Source: Brevipalpus yothersi (taxonomy: Eukaryota > Arthropoda > Arachnida > Trombidiformes > Tenuipalpidae). Taken from it: a stretch of DNA of 64,000 nucleotides. Each line of letters starts with the position of its first letter. Position 1 is the stretch's first letter. Shown piece by piece: positions 58,774 through 64,000 of this stretch. Both the position numbers and the translations under genes were made by a program. The notes beneath the pieces are model-generated. The model did not search any database. It was not told the origin of the DNA and was given only the letters and a program-made list of their open reading frames with translations. The stretch covers positions 249,665 through 313,664 of the forward strand of contig QZCP01000079.1 in the NCBI GenBank assembly GCA_003956705.1. Direction: 5' to 3'.

Positions 58774-60132
58774 TCATTTAGCATCATCTAAGTCAAGTAT
58801 CACCCATCCTGATGGATCGGAAGTAGTCTGATCCTGAAGCTGAAGTTTTTCGTATTTATCACCAATATTTCGGATGATCGAGTTGGGAGAAGCCTATTAT
58901 GAGAAAAAAAGAGTTATAAGATCAATTTGTCTCAATAAACTTCATCCATAGTTTTTCTCGTGACTTACCGTTCGCTTGAGATGTCTTGTTCTCGAATCAA
59001 TTTCAACTTGTAATTCGCTTGTCTCGTATGGATCAGAAACTGAATTTCCATTCTTGGAATTGTTGATCTTGTCATCAAGATTTGGAATATTCAAAGAAGT
59101 ACATCTGGATGGATCGTTTTCATCGACAACCATGGCAAATAATTGTTTCATAATATCCTGAACAGTTGTCATATCAGGTCTATTCTCTGGCTTATCTTTC
59201 CAACAGAAAGCCATCAATACGGGAAAAATTGGATGAACTTCCTCAGGTGGCTCCAATCTTAGACCTCTTTCACCAACTTGATACATTACATAGCCTTGTC
59301 CCCGACCTGCGAAAGGCTCTTCTCGTGTAATCATTTCCCATAGTAATACACCCCAACTATATACATCACATTTTTCTGTATAACTTTCAGTTTTTATTAC
59401 TTCTGGTGCCATATACGCAATGCTACCTGTTCCTTGTGTGACTCGAGTATCAACTGTACGTAGTGTTCCGAAGTCACACAGCTTAACTGTTCTGCCACCA
59501 TTAAACAAAAGTATACTAGAAATAGAAGGAAAAAGGAAAGAATCACCATTGTGAAAATTAGGTGAATTACAAGAATGTCTAATAAATGCGTCATTGATCA
59601 ATTACTTTTGAGATTTTAGATCCCGATGCATCATCGGTCTCGGTTTGAACGAGTGGAGGTAGTCAAGTCCATTGGCAGTTTGAAGACACCAGTTGATTAC
59701 ATGAGAAAGTGAATACTTCACCTCAGGACGCTTATGTAAGATTTCAAACATAGAACCAATCCCAGAGAACTCCATGACCAACGAATGTTTCCCATCTTCC
59801 TTCAAAATTCCGAAAAATTCGATAATATTCGGATGATTTAGATTGGCCAAATGTCTAATTTCATCTTCATCTCCCTCATTTTCATGTGGTTCCTTAATAG
59901 CGACAAGCCTGTCTTTCCATACAGCACGATAAACAGTACCATAGCTACCACGTCCACAATCCTGTGTAAATTAAGATGATCATTTTTCAATAATTATAAT
60001 TATACAATAATTTATTCGACACAATTGTTCGAAAGAAATAATCAGCGAAACCTCTTGCTTGCTTACCTTTATATTTTCTATTTCTGAATCCGGAATCTCT
60101 AACACGAATTCTGATGCATCGTTCATTGCCAT
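58774..60132 (-). CDS. TAK1-like kinase unit 8, intact, short C-terminus
   Basis: Exons 60132-60067, 59961-59606, 59515-58969 and 58893-58774 join in phase to give 362 residues. The kinase has GRGSYGTV, VAIKEP, HRDLKSQN and CDFGTLRT; the usual PQN after HRDLK is SQN. The last exon is only 39 codons. It starts like that of unit A (ASPNSII) and ends like it (DPSGW, DDA), with the helical part between deleted, so TAB-type partner binding is probably lost. It is the cleanest single-domain member next to unit 3. Confidence 0.83.
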
Positions 60133-60752
60133 GCTGTAAGAATATGATTCGAGGTACACTCCGTTCTGGAGACTAGATTGTTAGAGACTAAACAAATGAG
60201 CAAAACTACAATAAGAACCAAACTGCAAACTTCTAGGAATATTTAAAGGCTCTAGATTCGAATATTTCTCATGCAAAGAAAACTTTCTTGAATCAAATAA
60301 AATTTTACCCCGTCATAAGACATAGTAACGAGAGGAGCCCAGCAACTATCATTCATCCAGATTTCTTAGTTTCTTATGCAATGAGGTAACAGTGGCAACA
60401 CTCTGTGGAGGAAACTTTCTCCAAGATTTTATTTTGAACATTCTCACTTACTCTTAGAGTTGGATAAAGCAAACAGTAGCTAAGGAAAAGTTTGACTCCG
60501 GTTCTTTTTTCTGAGACATACCTGGCCATAACGTAGCCCAGGTTTGGAACGAAAATATATCGACTAATTTGATCTCTGAAGTTTTGCTTATCAATTGATC
60601 TATCAACACAGGTAAGAAAGTTACTCAGTTGATGGATGTTCCAAGTGAAATGATGATGTGGTCTTTCATCGTTGGAAATGTTCATTATGGCCACCACGAA
60701 TGATGCAAATTTTGTTTCTCATTTTTTAACGTCACTCACAAATTTGCTGAAA
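60133..60752. other. Spacer upstream of kinase unit 8
   Basis: Repeated 5' flank shared with units A, 3 and 4 (for example the stretch around 60,180-60,360 matches 46,580-46,790). It probably carries the kinase promoter; no gene supported. Confidence 0.5.
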
Positions 60753-60870
60753 AAAGGTTGTTGCAATCTATTCTCTGACAATTTTTCGCCATTGGAAAAT
60801 ATACGAATGATTGAGACTAAATGGATCAAGATGGGTCCCTGATTCCATTTTCATTGAAAGCAAGAGAGAC
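60753..60870 (+). pseudogene. Rab-like GTPase relic 6
   Basis: GTPase exon 2 remnant (AGGTTGTTGCAATC, GAAAATATACGAATGATTG, AAAGCAAGAGAGA) that runs directly into kinase exon 2 sequence of unit 9, showing a deletion junction. Confidence 0.6.
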
Positions 60871-61117
60871 GATCTGGTTTCTTAACGGCAACAAGCCTAT
60901 CCTTCCATACAGCACAACGACCAGCATCATGAGAACCACTCACACAATATTGTACGAGGCGAAGAATTTATCGTTCTTTCTGCTAGAAAATTTAAAAAAA
61001 ACCGATATCCCAAAGGTCCAGAACTTTCCCAGAAAATTATCCGGCCACTTTCCTCTTCATATTATGTTTCTGATGCCAGAATCTCGGACACTCTTTCCAA
61101 TGTGTTGTTCGTAGCCA
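60871..61117 (-). pseudogene. TAK1-like kinase unit 9 (remnant)
   Basis: Only the start of exon 2 (with a damaged nucleotide loop, then CAVWKDRLVAVKKP) and a damaged exon 1 survive. The exon 1 start codon is TTG and its donor is lost. Confidence 0.7.
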
Positions 61118-61620
61118 AGTGGAATATGTGACTACCTGTACACTTCGTTCTGATGACTAGATTGTGATAGACTAGAAAAATAACTAAAATGAATGGTAAA
61201 AAGGAAAAGAGAGCATTAAACTTTTCTTTCTAGCAAATTAAACCATTTAAAAGCTCAAGGCTGCTGGCCTCATACCGAAATCAAGAAACCCTCTTTTTTA
61301 CATACGGATTTTTCTCACCATCATAACACACATAGATTGAATATGAGTGTAAATGTTATCATTATGAATGTTACATGCTAATGTATAGAACAGTCTCACA
61401 TAGACAATGTAAACATTTACAAGCTGCCGGCAAGTTTGAACTTGATTCACTTCACTATCAAATGAAGGCTGACTTGTTTCTTCGAGACATCAACAACAAA
61501 TCATCATTAAGGATCGCCATCAACATCATACCACTTGAGGTGATTAATTTGACGTTTATATGAATAATAATAATCTTACCGTGAATTACTTGCTAATTAG
61601 CAGCTAATGAAGCTATTAAC

Positions 61621-62313
61621 ATGATGGATATCTCAAATGAAATGTAAGTGTCCATGATGATCTTGTAATATAGTTGAAAGTGTGTGTTTATCCCATTAAT
61701 TATTATGAATAATGTTATTTTGTTTCCGATTTCTCGCAGAATTACGATCAAAATACTGATTGTTGGACCTCGATTGGCTGGCAAAACTTCGCTAATCGAA
61801 AAATATACAGATGATTGGGACCAAACGGATCAAGATAGACCACTAATTCCGTTCTCATTGATAACAAAAGAGATGCAAATTAATGGAAAACGATCTCAGC
61901 TCACATTGTTGGACATCAATGGTGGTGAAAGGTAAATTGGATCCACGATTTTGATAGTAATGATCAAATTTTTCATCTATTTTATCTGTATTGGGTGCAG
62001 GTTTCTTCCGATTACATCGAAACTTTATCCATTTGGTAATGGCTTCATGTTTGTTTACGATGTTACTGACTATGAATCGTTTCGAAAAATTGAGATCTGG
62101 TTAAAGAAGGTGAATCAATTGGCCAACCATTCTGCCTTCAAATTATTGATTGGCAATAAGTGTGATAGGAGGAATGATCGTGTTGTTTCCAAAGAAGCTG
62201 GTCTAGGTCTTGCTCGAAAGTATGGTGTTCACTTTATGGAAACTTCTATGGAAGATAGTGATGGGATCAAAGGTGCATTCAACATGATTCTCGGCAGCAT
62301 CAAAAAAGGTTGA
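61621..62313 (+). CDS. Divergent Rab-like small GTPase, intact copy
   Basis: Exons 61621-61643, 61740-61931 and 62001-62313 join in phase to give 175 residues. The P-loop GPRLAGKT (residues 17-24), NKCD (124-127) and ETS (152-154) identify a Ras-superfamily GTPase, closest in layout to Rab proteins. The switch II motif DTAGQE is DINGGE, so the catalytic Gln is lost, and the C-terminus (SIKKG) has no cysteine for prenylation. It may bind nucleotide without normal hydrolysis or membrane anchoring. It stands divergent to the kinase array and is the only intact member of a GTPase family whose relics lie between the kinase copies. Confidence 0.8.

Positions 62314-64000
<1,687 letters not shown>

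Overview
The window is eukaryotic nuclear DNA from an animal, most likely a small arthropod and possibly a mite (inference). It is AT-rich, nearly all introns are short (about 50-260 nt, with GT-AG ends), and long (GA)n/(CT)n microsatellites are frequent. The genes are metazoan: protein kinase D, a cappuccino-type formin, AF9/ENL, CstF-77, Polyhomeotic, type II PI 4-kinase, ZNF207/BuGZ and TAK1-like kinases. I cannot name the species from sequence alone. Exon coordinates below were assembled by eye from splice sites and reading-frame phase.

Layout. 1-4.5 kb: the 5' coding exons of a protein kinase D gene (minus), running off the left edge. 4.5-13.8 kb: gene-poor and microsatellite-rich, probably its upstream intron or promoter. 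13.9-16.0 kb: FH1-FH2 formin (plus). 16.2-17.2 kb: short YEATS-only paralogue (minus), next to the full AF9/ENL gene (18.5-21.9 kb, minus). 22.6-23.0 kb: a 53-residue serine palmitoyltransferase small-subunit-like gene (minus). 23.4-25.0 kb: a coiled-coil, shugoshin-like gene (plus), which has a second copy in inverted orientation at 40.2-38.9 kb. 25.5-27.2 kb: relics of XPB and POLQ-type helicase exons. 28.2-28.8 kb: unrecognised two-exon gene. 30.2-33.1 kb: CstF-77 (minus). 34.0-36.4 kb: Polyhomeotic (plus). 36.9-38.6 kb: PI4K type II (minus). 40.5-41.6 kb: ZNF207/BuGZ (plus). 42.3-43.6 kb: secreted SOD-like protein lacking catalytic residues (minus).

44.9-62.3 kb is the accessory part. It is a tandem array of about nine TAK1-like kinase units on the minus strand, each with a relic of a divergently transcribed Rab-like GTPase on its 5' side in most cases. 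Only the rightmost GTPase (61.6-62.3 kb) is intact. The kinases share a four-exon plan but differ at their 3' ends. One copy keeps the long C-terminal region but has a frameshift. One ends in a predicted membrane segment. One is shortened. One carries a Lys-to-Arg change at the ATP-binding lysine. Two neighbouring copies (57.2-54.8 kb) are joined in frame into one predicted 668-residue double-kinase gene. The likeliest origin is repeated duplication of a kinase/GTPase pair followed by decay and fusion.

Several genes are divergent pairs with shared upstream DNA: CstF-77/Polyhomeotic and shugoshin-like/BuGZ. These two promoters, and that of PI4K type II, carry the same compound motif (GAGCGGC followed by two ATCGAT-centred sites).
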